Shown here piece after piece: positions 12,015 through 23,660 of a stretch of 64,000 nt of DNA. The translations under genes and the position numbers were made by a program. The number at the start of each line of letters is the position of its first letter. Position 1 is the stretch's first letter. The notes below the pieces were generated by a model, which had not been told where the DNA came from, searched no databases, and saw only the letters and a program-made list of their open reading frames with translations. The stretch comes from Halichoerus grypus (taxonomy: Eukaryota > Chordata > Mammalia > Carnivora > Phocidae): contig NC_135721.1 of the NCBI RefSeq assembly GCF_964656455.1, positions 82,874,754-82,938,753 of the forward strand. Direction: 5' to 3'.

Positions 12015-12400
12015 CAAATCCACCTAAATACCTCTTTTGGCCCTTCTCATCTTCTGTCTTGTCTCTGCTCTGTAGCCAGAGATGTCCTGGTTACATTCAC
12101 CCAGATGATGCCGCTCCTTTCCTAAGGCCCCATGACTCCCATCTCTCTCAGTCTGAAAGGCAAAGTCCTCACCAAAGAATCTCCAAGACCCTGCACAGCA
12201 TAGCTCCTAGCTGCTTCTGTGACCTCATCTCCTACAACATCCTTCCCCATACACACTCTGCACTAGCCCCACTGACCTCCTGCTGCTTTCAGAGCTCAAG
12301 AGGAAGGTGCCCATCTCAGGGCTTTTGCACTTGCTCTTCCTTCTGCCTGGAATGCTCTCCCCCTAGAATCCTGTATGGCTCACTCCTTCATTAATATTGT
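12015..12400 (+). mobile_element. LINE L2 3' region
   Basis: Clear L2 sense sequence: GACCTCATCTCCTACAACAT, CACTGACCTCCTGCTGCTTT, then CAGGGCTTTTGCACTTGCTC, TTCTGCCTGGAATGCTCTCC and 'TGGCTCACTCCTTCATT'. Confidence 0.9.
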
Positions 12401-12646
12401 TTTGCATGCATACCTAGACAAACACATACATATATGGCCCTGACCAGCTTAATGAACTCTATTAGTCTTAAGTCTTAATTATTATGCTACCAAGTTAATT
12501 CTCTCAGGGTTTTCGTACATAGATGTCTATACAAGAATATCAAATCATTCCTTCCCTGAGGCAATGAGCCCCAGACCAACCTAGCTGCTTTGTAAATGGT
12601 GGGAACGTTCAAGACTAACTGGAGATAGAAAGAGAAGTCAGGTTCA

Positions 12647-12860
12647 GGGGCGCCTGGGTGGCTCAGTCGGTTGGGTGTCTGTCTTCGGCTCAGGCCATGA
12701 TCCCAGGGTCCTGGGATTGAGCCCCACATTGGGCTCCCTGCTCAGCAGGGAGACTATGTCTCCCTCTCCTCTGCCTGCAGCTCCCCCTGTTTGTGCTCTT
12801 TGGCTCTCCCTCTCTGTCAAATAAATAAATAAAATCTTTAAAAATAAAATAAAATAAAAT
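12647..12860 (+). mobile_element. SINEC
   Basis: Full SINE with head GGGGCGCCTGGGTGGCTCAG and a 3' tail of AATAAAATCTTTAAAAATAAAATAAAATAAAAT. No clean TSD. Confidence 0.95.
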
Positions 12861-13512
12861 GTGATTCAGCCACAACAGAGAATGGGTCATACCAGAGCCA
12901 ATGTGTTGGTCGGATTACTGACTGTGCTATTTAGTTTTCAGCAAAATAACTTAACAAAATGGAAAGATGGCTTTAAAAGTTTCCTGCATATTCACTAGAG
13001 ATTGAGTACAGTACTAATAATGCGAGCCCAGGTGAACCTCAACAAAAGGCAAGACAAACACTCTGCTCCTAACAGCAGTTGTCCATCAGCCACATTGCAA
13101 GGTAGAAGCAATGACAGTATGGTTCTATTTCCACTAGTGGAGGCAGATGGCTCCCTGAGGGACGTGACACAGGAACTGACAATATTAGGAAGCCATCACC
13201 ATTGGAAAGATATTCAACCACTTTATTTCATCTTCAACTCCTTATTTAGTACTTGCATATAATTTATAAGTAAATAAATAAGAATAGATTGCTGCTGGGT
13301 CCACAGTCCAAAGAGTTCAGAGATGACTGTTGCAGAACAATGTATGGTCAACTTTGGGGCATATAAACCCTTTTCAGAATCTAATGAAGGCTGTAGGCAC
13401 ACTCCCTAGAAAACTGTATCAAACTATATATAAGTTATAAATTTATACAAATATATGTAAATCATGCTAACAATCAGAGGCTTGACCAATTCCAGGAGGC
13501 TCATTCATATTT
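12861..13512. other. Unique interval
   Basis: No feature recognised. A short (86-codon) open frame at 13002-13262 has no similarity I know. Confidence 0.4.
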
Positions 13513-13624
13513 TTTAAGGGTCCATGTACTCCAAAGTGAGAATCCTTGCTCTTGATAGAAATGTTGGTTTTAAGGGTCCATGTACTCCAAAGTGAGAATC
13601 CTTGCTCTTGATAGAAATGTTGGT
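13513..13624. repeat. Exact 56-bp tandem duplication
   Basis: A 56-base unit that starts TTTAAGGGTCCATGTACTCC and ends ATAGAAATGTTGG occurs twice head-to-tail (13513-13568 and 13569-13624) without a mismatch that I can find. It is an isolated duplication in unique sequence. Confidence 0.95.
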
Positions 13625-13790
13625 TTATCTTCAACTGGAGTTGAAGTACAGTGAATTCTCTCTGCCCATTTTACTGAAATGAGCAGAACAAAGAAAATGT
13701 CAACTTCATCTCCACGGACAAGAAAGAAGTAAGACCTAATGAAAGTTTTTTTGAGACTGCAACTCACACTGGCTGCACACACCCAGACCG

Positions 13791-13812
13791 GGCAGCAGGG
13801 GGCAGCAGAGCA
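13791..13812 (+). promoter_or_regulatory. Candidate CTCF site
   Basis: GCAGCAGGGGGCAGCA fits the CTCF core CCASYAGRKGGCRS at 13 of 14 positions on the plus strand. The same 16 bases recur at about 24726. Nearby is the palindrome ACCGGCCGGT. Motif match only; occupancy not known. Confidence 0.45.
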
Positions 13813-14094
13813 CAAGAAAAGCGGGACTACAGCGCCCAACCGGCCGGTCTGGGACTGCGGATTGGCCGGTAAAGAACAGGTGAGCAGCTATTGTTTTGCC
13901 AAACCCAGTACTCGTGGTCTGGCTAGATTAGCGTAGTCATAAGAAAAATGGGACAAAAGACCTTGAGCTATCGAAGGTCATCTGAAAAAACAGCAAACAC
14001 ATACCATCTAAATCTAAGCAGTTAAAATAAAAATGCTACTATAGTACAACACCGTGTTAAAGCATTCTAAACAAAGTAGAATGTTTTTCAAACC

Positions 14095-14300
14095 ATAAAC
14101 TCTAAGCCACACCCTCACCGTACACCCGCTCAATACCTATCCCCACCCTTCCCTTACTCACTACCTACCTATCCCCAACAACCTACCTACTCCCCACTGT
14201 AAACCCACTCACTTAGCTATACCCTGACCTATATGACTCATTAATTCCTTGCTCCCTACCTACCCACACCCACGCCCATACCCACTCCCTACTTACATCT
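14095..14300. repeat. C-rich CCTA/CCCA low-complexity block
   Basis: About 200 bases of diverged CCTACCTA, CCCACTCA and CCCCACC motifs, nearly free of G on the plus strand. Looks like a decayed simple repeat; strongly strand-asymmetric. Confidence 0.75.
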
Positions 14301-15384
14301 TCTTCCAAATAATATAGATCTAAAGTCATCATCAAAAGAATTGGCATAATTGTAATAATCTGCTTTTCCCTGCAGAAGTACTGGATGTCTATTTATTTAA
14401 ATCTTTTATGACTCTCATCTTGGACCTTTGTGGCTTCTGGTAGTTTATTTTTTTGTTTTTTATATGTGTTGTTATTGCAAATGAAATTTTTCCATTACAT
14501 ATTCAAAATTATTATTACAGTGTATAGAAAAACACTAGAGATACATATATATGTTTTAATGTGGGCCATTGTTCTGAACTCTCTCTTCCAAGTTTGCTAA
14601 ATGATTCTCTTGAGTCTTCTTTCAAATGTTTTCAGAGATACAAAGTTGTTTCATTTTAACCAGGGCAAGAAGAGTGATGTTTAACAGTGTTGAATAGAGC
14701 CAGGAACAAAATGCACACTTTGTGGGTTCCCCCCCTCCATTCCCACAGCTTTCTGGCCATCACTTTCCCTCCAGCTCCCTTCCAAGTCCCCCAGTCTCTC
14801 TGGGCCAATCTTTGTCAAACATGTCCAGTGTCATTTTCTGCCAGTCAGGACCTGGGGCCCCCATATTCATTGACCCTTCTCATTTAAAAGGTATCCTCTG
14901 GCTAGTGTTGAAACTACTCTGTAATAGATTTCAAGTATCGTTGCTTTTTTGCAGGACTGAGTTTCACTCCAACCTATACCAATCAAGGGTTCTTCCAGCT
15001 GGTCTTTGGCTGGGACTCAGGACACAGTGGAGGTGGTGAAAGGTGAAGGGCATGGTCTCTTCTTCTCTCAGAATGTGCCATGTCTGGATATGACCCCTAC
15101 AACTGAGGCTGCTGTCTGGAGATCAGGAAAGGAAGGAGCCTGAGCTAAAGCCATCAGAGTGGACAGCAGGGCCACCCAGAGTCACAAGGAAGGGCGCAGG
15201 AGCCCTGAGGTACCCGCCAAAGCCAGTGATCATCCCTGTCCTGGTCATGGGACAAGACCAAGTGTCTTCTGTTTAACCAGCTGCATCTACTTCTTGACAC
15301 TGAAAGCATCCTGTGACTCTCTGGGTGATGATAAATCAGGTATATCATAAGAAATCTTCCTTCAGCAAATTTTTTTTTTATCAT
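14301..15384. other. Unique interval
   Basis: No repeat or gene recognised. Overlapping short ORFs at 14687-15039 and 15154-15384 show no domains. Confidence 0.4.
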
Positions 15385-16149
15385 TGTAGAGGTCCAGGGC
15401 AGGCCACCCCAAAATGTACCAAAATGGCATATTGATTATTTTGAATAAAAGCTACTTGGGGAACAACCAGTGGAAGACCCTCCCCAGAACTTCGTCTGCT
15501 CCCCTGAAAGCAGGAAACAAATCTCCTGTATGAAAAATCCTCTGCCTGTACTAAGGAAGTAAAAAGACACCCTCATCACCAGAGATCGGGCCTTTCAAGT
15601 ATAGAAAGCTGGAGAAACAAACCTTATTTTTTTCTAATCTACTACCTCAGCCCAAATTCTGCCTAGAATTCCCTACCAATTAAAGCTTCCAAACACCTGT
15701 TTTGTTTTGTTTTGTTTTGGTTTGGTTTTTTATCCTGTCAATTCCTCACAAGTTTTTTGTCTCCGTCTAAAATGTATAAAAACCGCCTGCCTTGATCATT
15801 ACTCAGGTCTCAATTTCATTATTGGGCCTCCGTGCACATGTAATGAAACTGGTTTTTTCAGGGCACCTGGGTGACTCAGGCAAACTCTTGATTTCGGCTC
15901 AAGTCATGCTCTCATGGCTGGGATGGAGCCCCAAGTTGGACGCCGCGCTCAGCGGAGTCTGCTTGAGGATTCTCCCTCTCCCTGGGCCCCTCCCTCTGTC
16001 ACATGCGCTCTCTCTCTCTACCTCTCTAAAATAGATAAATCTTTTAAAAAATGGATTTTTTTCCTCCCATTTATCTATCTCATATCAATTTAATTCCTAA
16101 ACCAGCCAGATTCTTGAGGGGAAAGAAAGAAATTTCTCCCTCCACTACA
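15385..16149 (+). mobile_element. Solo endogenous retroviral LTR with nested SINE
   Basis: An LTR-like unit starting TGTAGAGGTCCAGGGCAGGC and ending CTCCCTCCACTACA, so it has TG...CA ends. Flanking TCAT at 15381-15384 and 16150-16153 could be a 4-bp target duplication. A TATAAAA box lies at 15775-15781, followed by 'CATTATTGGGCCTCCGTGC' and a degraded poly(A) signal AATGAA near 15842. No gag, pol or env sequence adjoins it, so it is a solo LTR left by recombination. A SINE splits it at 15861-16049; without the SINE it is about 575 bp. The 4-bp duplication suggests a class I ERV, but the family name is not certain. Confidence 0.8.
15861..16049 (+). mobile_element. SINEC nested in LTR
   Basis: Diverged SINE (GGGCACCTGGGTGACTCAGG) inserted inside the solo LTR. 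The flanks AACTGGTTTTTTCA and AAATGGATTTTTTTC are a plausible imperfect TSD. It is therefore younger than the LTR. Confidence 0.9.
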
Positions 16150-16700
16150 TCATTAACTAGGTGCTGGGTAATCTGCTTACCCCTTTATCAAGATTGACAA
16201 AGACTACTAAAGCCAAAAGCCATAAGGGAAAAGACTGATAAATGTAACCACATAATGAAGTCAAGTGGTAACTGAAGAAAATAGATTTCTAAAAATCTAC
16301 TAAAAGCTTAATTTCCTTACCACATTTTAAAAAAACTTTATTAGATCAATAGCAAAACGCAAACAACGTACTAGAAATAAGATGAGCAAAGGACATCATA
16401 GGATATAACCCTGAGTAGATAAACAAGTGAATGAATAACTGACTTTAAATTTGGCTTCTAAGCAGTTTCAACCCCACAGTTTAAAATTCATGAACTATTC
16501 CAAGAGGTCATTTTCACCTACCCAAGTCAAAATCAAAGGATGTTGGATGATACATAGTGTCTTCAGGGATAATGGGGAACAGACCCTCCCAGACGCTGTG
16601 AGATGGAGAGAGGCACTATTTGTTTGGAATTCAGTTTGTTAAAATACACAAGCATTTTAAATGCACACCACCACCGACGCAGCAATTATACTTAAAAAAA
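16150..16700. other. Unique interval
   Basis: About 550 bases with no recognised feature; a short 63-codon frame at 16451-16642 looks random. Confidence 0.4.
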
Positions 16701-16708
16701 AAAATTTA

Positions 16709-16905
16709 GGGGCACCTGGGTGGCTCAGTCGTTAAGCGTCTGCCTTCGGCTCAGGTCATGATCCCAGGGTCCTGGGATCGAGCCCCGCATCGGGCTCCCT
16801 GCTCAGCAGGAAGCCAGCTTCTCCCTCTCCCACTCCCCCTGCTTGTGTTGCCTCTCTCACTGTGTCTCTGTCAAATAAATAAATACAATCTTAAAAAAAA
16901 AAAAA
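16709..16905 (+). mobile_element. SINEC, young copy
   Basis: Near-consensus SINE with body GGGATCGAGCCCCGCATCGG. Flanked by similar TTAAAAAAAAAAATTTA-type sequences that may be its TSD. Confidence 0.95.
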
Positions 16906-16920
16906 GTTAAAAAAAAATTT

Positions 16921-17907
16921 ACCTCGCAGATAAACTCATCCCTTTCTAATAATTAATTTACTGAGTCTCCTTAGGTCACAGTTTATTTGATGTCAGAATA
17001 TTTATTCTCTACTTGCAGGTGGAGGAACTTCGGGCATGGTGAATGGCACACACACAGGACCCGTGTGGGTAAGTATGGGAATAAATATCATTCAGCCAGG
17101 GGGCTGAGGACAGGGGTCTTCTCCTCCATTTAACTTTTTCCTCCAGTTCCAACCAGATACAAGATTATGAGACCAATAATGAGTAAGAAGAAAAATCTTT
17201 TCTAAAATAAAAGAAGACATAAAAACTCCAATTTGGCCCCCGGTGTCTGGCCGCTTTACCATAAGTCGCGTCTAGAGGGCAATGTCTCACTCATTCTCTC
17301 TGGCTGGGACAAAAGCCCAGGAAAACTCCATTCAGATTAAAATTGAGGCCGGTTAGGCAACTCGAAGGACCTCCCCTGCGCAGAAATGTGTTCAAACCCA
17401 GGGACGGGTTAGGGAATTCGCTTCACTTGAAGGAATACCCGGGGGAGAGATCTGACATCCCTCTGGTCCATTGACCCACTGTGTATAAACCAAGGTAGCA
17501 AAGTGTGTTTTTAAGGTGGGAGAGGGAGCTGTGGTCTGTTTGGTCCTGAGGTTGGTACTGACCAAATGGGCCAGAAATATGCCAGTTACTTACTGAGTGC
17601 TGCCAGTGCTTCACTGCAGATCGGCACTGCCTGGCCCGAACGGAGACTGCAACGCCAAGCATGAGCAAAAACATAGGGTAGTGTCCCAGGGGGGCACCGC
17701 GGAACAAGGCCTGGACATAAGCCTGAGCCCCTGAGGGTGGCCTCCGTCCTCTGCGCTCCTTTGCAGGCATTGAGGGTCACCGGGGCCCCACAGGGGAGGC
17801 AGGGATCCCGCCCGGGGAACTCCACCGTAGAGGCCAACCCTCCCTGTGCCTGCAGAGCCCAGCCCTCACCGACTCTTTCTCAGCACCTCACTGGACAGCA
17901 TTAAAAC
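16921..17907. other. Unique interval, GC-rising to the right
   Basis: No gene or repeat recognised. The right half (17600-17880) is GC-richer with scattered CpGs. Overlapping minus-strand ORFs of 83 and 115 codons lie there but show no domain. Confidence 0.4.
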
Positions 17908-17920
17908 GACACTTAAATAG

Positions 17921-18110
17921 GATCGCCTGGGTGGCTCAGTCAGTTAAGCATCGGCCTTCGGCTCAGGTCATGATCCCAGGGTCCTGGGATCGAGCCCCGC
18001 ATTGGGCTCCCTGCTCAGCTGGGAGCCTGCTTCTCCCTCTCCCTCTCCCTGCCGCTCCCCCTGCTTGTGCTCGCGCGCTCTCTGTCAAAAAAAAAAAAAA
18101 AAGAAAGAAA
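17921..18110 (+). mobile_element. SINEC with perfect 13-bp TSD
   Basis: SINE with head ATCGCCTGGGTGGCTCAG and a shortened tail that runs straight into A(n). TSD GACACTTAAATAG at 17908-17920 and 18111-18123 is perfect. Confidence 0.95.
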
Positions 18111-18123
18111 GACACTTAAATAG

Positions 18124-19291
18124 TAAACAGGATAAAAGCAATGGTACGAGATAAAGATAGGAAGGCCAAAAGTCAGGTGGTGGAAATAGAGATAAATGGA
18201 TCCTCACAGAAGCAATTTAGACTAGAGACTTGAAAAGCACAGGGTTATCTGGAAGACATTAGATTTATTGTGAATCATAATATCTATGGAACGAAATGAA
18301 AAGGTTAAAGAAGTTCTCTCTTGCTCTTCCCTCTCCGTGTCTCTCATACAGATGCTCCAGACAAAGTACAGGGAAAGAGTGCTGGATAAAATCACTGCAC
18401 AAATGCAAGGGGGGTGGGGGGGAGGATTGATAGACAGGAGTGGCTATAAAAGAAATCCCACCATTCCCCTCTTGCCAGCAAATATGTGCTTGTGTTTCTC
18501 ATCTCCTTAGGGAACAGGGAGGAACAGAGGGTGCGCTCTGGTGCTGGCTGCAGGCCAGGGGACAGGACCACGCTGCTCTGCAGAAGGGGACTGAAGAAAC
18601 GCCACTAGGATCCAGACCCCGCACACATGAAAGAATGCGACAGATGGAAACGGGTTGCTTCGAAGCAGCTTTTCCTGAAGGTTGTGAAAATGAAGCGTCT
18701 ACAAAGGAACAGGCTCGAGGATTTGGGTTTAAGCGGCAATAAAGATGCAAAACAGATAAGCAATTACCCCAGCAGTTCTTTCTCCATAAATCAACACAGA
18801 GATCTGAAGGGCCTTGGTGATGAAAACGACGATGTCTGAACTGCTCCCCGTGGAAATCAGATGAATATCCAAAACATTTCCTCCCTGAAGAGAAGATTTG
18901 ACAGGATTCGGGACAGACAGGTTTAGCCACAAACTCAGAACTCAGCGGGGACCCTCTGTTCCACGTGGCTTCTCTTCCTTCCCTCCCATCACCTGTGCCA
19001 AGAGATCCCACAGGAGTATGGGGGATCCTCACCCAGCTTTCTTCCTGGCCTCTAAGTGAGGATTACTCAGGAGGCTGGAATCCACAAGAGAAGCAGGGAT
19101 GGGGAGGCTGGTGTTGGGGGTGGGGGGGTGGGATGGGGGGCAAGCCCCTTAGGATGATATGGAGCAACGGGACATAGCATCAGCAGAAAAGACCACATAG
19201 CCCACAAATTTGAGTTAAAGGGCTCCTAGCAAAACTGCAGTTATTTGTGGGGAAACTGGGCACTCAGATTAAGATATTTAGGTTTAAATAT
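18124..19291. other. Unique interval with G-rich tracts
   Basis: No gene recognised. G-rich runs at about 18409-18424 and 19100-19143 could form G-quadruplexes. The 177-codon minus ORF (18499-19032) has no recognisable domain. Confidence 0.4.
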
Positions 19292-19299
19292 AACCTGTA

Positions 19300-19492
19300 G
19301 GGGGTTGCCTGGGTGGCTCAATTGGTTAAGCATCTGCCTTCAGCTCAGGTCATTCCTGGGATCGAGTCCTGCATGGGGCCCCCTGCTCAGCGGGGAGCCT
19401 GCTTCTCCCTCTGCCCGCCGCTCCCCCTGCTCGTGCTCGCTCTGTCAAATAAATAAACAAAATCTTAAACAAACAAACAAACAAATAAATAA
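19300..19492 (+). mobile_element. SINEC
   Basis: SINE with head GGTTGCCTGGGTGGCTCAA, a deletion in the body, and a 3' tail of AAACAAACAAACAAACAAAT. Short TSD AACCTGTA (19292-19299 and 19493-19500). Confidence 0.93.
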
Positions 19493-19500
19493 AACCTGTA

Positions 19501-20489
19501 TGGAAGTAATTACACTTAATATCACAGAAACCATATTTTTAGGGAAAAAAATATACACATCATTGGACAAAGAGTTTTTTCTGATTTATGAATTTATATG
19601 TGAAAATCTTTAAACAAGTCTTGCAATGAAGTCCATTTGAAGGAAGCCTACATAGCAAGTGTGTTGAGCAGCTCCCTCTGCGGGCATCCTCCGAGGTGCT
19701 CTGGGCCGTGATGTAGAGCATGCCTCGGGGTCGTCCCCCTTAGGGGCAAGGAAACAGGCATTTTATTCTCCTGGTCCTGTTAGCTGTCGGCTGATGACTG
19801 CTCCTGGTGTCAACTCCTCGGCACTTCTGGCAGATTCTGAGCAAGCAGAGCATGCCAGAGAAAGCCCTTGGTGGGGGACCTTGGGTGCTTGCCGGCGTGA
19901 AGCCTCCAGAATGTACCTGAAGGGCCGCTCCCAAGGGGCTCGGAGCACCACAGCATCCACTACGCACCTAAACAAGAAATCACCTGCATGCCACGATCCT
20001 GCCAGGTGTGCACAGGCAAGATGATTGTAGCGATGGCCAGTGCCACTCTGGGCTGGCTGGGTCGTGGTGGTAAAATCCATTTATTGGCTTGGCTGCTCTC
20101 TCCTTTAGAACAGAGCTGTTCTGTTTCAGTGAAAACTGGTTGGATTTATTTACGTAATGGCCACTTTGCTCTTTTGTCAGAAAGCATCTCCAGCAACAAT
20201 TTTGCCCTGGGTCACCACGGTTAGCAAGCCCCAAGATGAAAAGTGGGAAAGTCTTTTCTGCCGGCCAGCTCCGAGGCTGGCCAACAGTCCTCATCCAGCG
20301 AGGGCTCTAACCTCCATGCGCCGGCGAGAGACGCCCCAGGGGCTGTGCCAACAAGGGGCAGCTTCTCTCTCATTCCGCACGCGGTCGGGCGTTTTTACAA
20401 ATTCAAGCTAGCTAGCACTCCTGTACGTTATGTTTATGTGCGTAATAAAAATATATATTGACCACTTAGTTTGGGGTTTGGACAGACAC
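19501..20489. other. Unique, moderately GC-rich interval
   Basis: No gene or repeat family recognised. Several overlapping open frames of 70-105 codons on both strands reflect GC content rather than coding. Confidence 0.4.
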
Positions 20490-21005
20490 TTTCACATTCC
20501 TTATTTAGTCTGAATTCAAACCTGCCCCTTCACTTGTTTCCCTGTCAAGCCAAACGCTATTTAAATGTCTACATTTGCAAATGGTGTGTGTAATCTGACG
20601 AATTTTCGTCTCCTGGTCCAATCTGAGTCAGTTTCAACCGCCTTTGAAAGCGGAAGACACATTTCTCTGACTGTTTGCCTTCGAAGCGTCTGATAATAGA
20701 TGATCGCTAAACAGAGTTTACAACATAATCAGCTCGAGATGAAAAATATCAATCTCATTTTTGTGTTTCACAACAGCTGCTGCCTCAAAAACGTATCCAC
20801 TTTGCTATATTTATTGTCATGTCATTCATGCTATTTGCCATAAATCTTCAGCCAATTATACCAGTTTCTCATGCATCGCCCATCAAAAAAGTGCTGCACT
20901 GTTTCAGCTTCTCAACTGATAGATACTTTCAAACAGAAATTAGAGAGCTTCCAACAGTGTGTCTGATATATAACTTCTGCCTCGTCCTCATTTCCAAGTG
21001 ACACA
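20490..21005. promoter_or_regulatory. Candidate conserved non-coding element
   Basis: A repeat-free, AT-rich stretch that nevertheless keeps many CpGs (for example GACGAATTTTCGTC, AACCGCC, AAGCGGAAG, TTCGAAGCGTC, GATCGCTAAAC, CTCGAGATG, AACGTATCC, CATCGCCC). It contains a perfect hairpin-forming GACGAA-TT-TTCGTC and a near palindrome CCGCCTTTGAAAGCGG. CpG retention in AT-rich, non-repeat DNA is typical of conserved developmental enhancers. Function is inference only. Confidence 0.35.
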
Positions 21006-21179
21006 GACATCTAAGAAAGTGACGGGGCTTGATGGGCAGCGGGTTTTTATGTGAATACTGTTTCCCAATTTGAGTCTCAAATTTAAGAATCTTAAAGTAG
21101 TTGCTAACTAATCAGTGAGGCAGGATGACAAAGACATACATCTCCATAAAAGCAATATTTTAGGAATATGAATATAAGC

Positions 21180-21990
21180 TTATTGATTTTTTCAAAAATA
21201 TTTAAAAATATTTACCAAGCATCACAGTTGCTGAGTACTAAGGAAACAAAGATGAAGTCACGGCTTTTGCTGTCCAAGAGGGAAGGTGTTCCAGAAAGGG
21301 GGGTGGGGTGGGGGATGGTACAGGCAGGGGCAGCTAGGAATGAAAGCAATGACACTGAGGAGTTTGAGCACTTCCATCCTGCTGAGGCAGGAAGAGGCAC
21401 AGGAGTGGGGGAGATGAGGCTAAGCAGGTGGGCAGGCAACAGGGGAAATCAAATGTCATGGAAACATCTCTGAAAGGTATCCTCTGGGTGCTGAGCACCC
21501 AGGGGTACAACTGGAGGCCAGATGCTGGATAGAAAGACCATCGCAGAGCTCAAAGGAGAAGTGGGAAGAAGGAGGGAGATATGGGAAGTCCTTATGAAGC
21601 AGAATGAGTAGGACTGAAAAACATGTAGGTTTGTCGATTTGGAAAGAATCGAATCCAGGATAACTCTCAGGCTCCGGGCTTGAGCAAGATGGTCAATGTT
21701 GAGGTACTCCATGCAAATGGAGGAGAGAGGAGAGGTGACTGGTTTGAAGAGAAGACAATGTGTTTAGCCAACTGACACCTTGAACATCAAGTGCCTGAGG
21801 GGCTTGTGAGTGAATACACACCCTGGAATTCAGGAGCAACATCGAGGCAGAAAGTGAAGATTTGGTAGCCATGTGCATGTGAGCAGAATATGAGGTCGTA
21901 AGTGTGCATAAAATTGTTCAGTTTCTGTCAAATGAGGGGGAAAAGAGCTGAAGAGGGAGCCCATTATCACAGGCACCCACAAATGAGAGG
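21180..21990 (-). mobile_element. Long LINE L2 relic
   Basis: Reads as the reverse complement of L2: 'TTGCTGAGTACTAAGGAAACAAAGATG', then 'GGCAGGAAGAGG', 'CCAGGATAACTCTCAGGCTCCGGGCTTGAGCAA' and 'CTGACACCTTGAACATCAAG'. Diverged and broken; bounds approximate. Confidence 0.6.
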
Positions 21991-22679
21991 AAGAGGGAAG
22001 CATCAAACATTCACAAGGAATAGTGTGGCTAACACGACGCCCCGCCACCCGGCCTCACCAATCATCCCTAAATGGCCGATTTGTGTCCTTCACACCCCAG
22101 TCCACCTGCTCCACCCCAGCTTCTTCTGCAACAAACCAAGTCATCATGGCAGCTCATCCCTAAACAGTTGAGGGTGCAGCTCCAAAAGAGGAGGTTTGGA
22201 GAACTTACAGGCCTGACTTCTCCAGCACCTCTGGACCTGCCACATCAGAGACTCCTCACAAGGACCACCCCCCCGCCCCCACCCCCGAGTTTGGGCCGGC
22301 CTCTGCTCAGCCCTCACCCTCCCCGGGAAGAGCCCCGACTCCTCTCCTCAGGGCCCTCCTCCCCATGCAGGTGCCTTCTCTCTGCTTCCTCTGGAGGAAG
22401 CACTGGGGCTTACTTGGCTCTGGGCTGCAGGTGCTTTGATCCTAATGCTGTTTGCATGCCATGGGGGGATTCCTTGCCCCTAATTCTCTTAGAGATGTTG
22501 TCTGCCTGACTTTGGCTGTGCTATCCTAGGCCCTCCTCCTTTGCTTTTATGGTCCATCTGGGAGATTCAAAACCTACCATCTTCCTGGAGTTCTCTTTAG
22601 AAAGGGAGACTGAAGTGGGAGCCACTGAGGGGAGGAAGACAAAGCCTCTAACGGGGTTGTTTTTCTTTGTATCTGAGAT
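21991..22679. other. Unique interval
   Basis: About 690 bases, with a C-rich patch near 22265-22335. The 145-codon open frame at 22072-22509 is proline/serine-rich because of composition; no domain seen. Confidence 0.35.
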
Positions 22680-22825
22680 ATTGTGGTTGTTAAACATCTA
22701 TGACCACTCCCCCACAAGCCTACAAATTTCTGGAAGGAGGCCATCATATTTGATTCATCTTTCTATCCCCAGGGCCCCACCATGTAGAAGAGACACAATC
22801 CATCTTGTTGCATTGAATTAAAGTA
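22680..22825 (+). mobile_element. Possible L2 3' end
   Basis: 'CTGGAAGGAGGCCATCATATTTGATTCATC' followed by 'TATCCCCAGGGCCC' resembles the L2 3' terminus (sense). Diverged, low confidence. Confidence 0.4.
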
Positions 22826-23161
22826 ATATTTCTGGCTAGAAACTGTGATTCTACCTTTTTTTTCCTACTAGGGCTGGATAACCACTAAGAAATAAAAGAT
22901 GTATGCAGTTCATATGTAACTGAAGACCCAACTACACTTCCCTTTCCTGAAGGAACAGCTAGAGAATAATAAACCAAGGAGACCTGAGTTCAGATAAGTA
23001 AAGAATTAGCATTTCAGAGCCACTAATTGATAAACCTCACTGACAGTTGCTTTCTCTTTTAGAAAGTTAATTGGTGTAAATTTTTCAAAATGGCATTTTT
23101 AAAAAGTCAATGCAAAAACTGGGACAGTTATCATTCCTTTTCTTTATTTGTCCTTTGTAGC

Positions 23162-23513
23162 TGTCTTAGTCCTTTTGGGTTGTTATAGCAGAATAACAGA
23201 CTGGGTGGCAAATACACAAGGACATTTGTTGCTCCGTTCCAGAGGCTGGAAATTCAAGGTCAGGGTACCAGCACGGTCAGGTGAGGGCCCCCCACCAGCT
23301 CACAGACCTCTCCCTGTGTCCTCACATGGTAGAAACCCTACAGAGCTGTCTGGGATCTCTTTCTAAGGGCATTAATCCCATTCTTAAGGATTCCACCCTC
23401 ATGACGTAAGCACCTCCCAAAGACCCCACCTCCAAATACCATCACCTTTGGGGGTTAGGATTTCAGCATATGCATGTGCGGGGAAGGACACAAACATTCA
23501 GAGCACACTAGCA
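23162..23513 (-). mobile_element. MLT1-type MaLR LTR
   Basis: Reverse complement of an MLT1-like LTR: TGTCTTAGTCCTTTTGGGTT...AGACTGGGTGGCA, 'CCTCATGACGTAAGCACCTC', 'ATACCATCACCTTTGGGGGT', 'GACACAAACATTCAGAGCA'. Solo and degraded. Confidence 0.8.
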
Positions 23514-23524
23514 GTCCCCAAACG

Positions 23525-23660
23525 TGCTTTGCCCAGATCATCTTACTTGGAACTCACAGCATCTGTGTGAAGTGAGCGGGTCCTATGAATTTCATTAAGG
23601 CCAACAGTTAAATAGCTCTCCAGAGAGTGAGCCTAGATTAAATCTCAATCTTCCAGAAAC
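23525..23660 (-). mobile_element. Possible MIR relic
   Basis: 'ATCATCTTACTTGGAACTCACAGCATCTGTGTGAAGTGAG' resembles the reverse complement of MIR. Weak. Confidence 0.35.

Noticed and set aside
11669..12394. 241-codon plus-strand ORF
   Set aside because: Its second half is an L2 relic; proline/serine/cysteine-rich by composition; no domain.
18499..19032. 177-codon minus-strand ORF
   Set aside because: No domain, no splice context, several overlapping frames of similar size on both strands.
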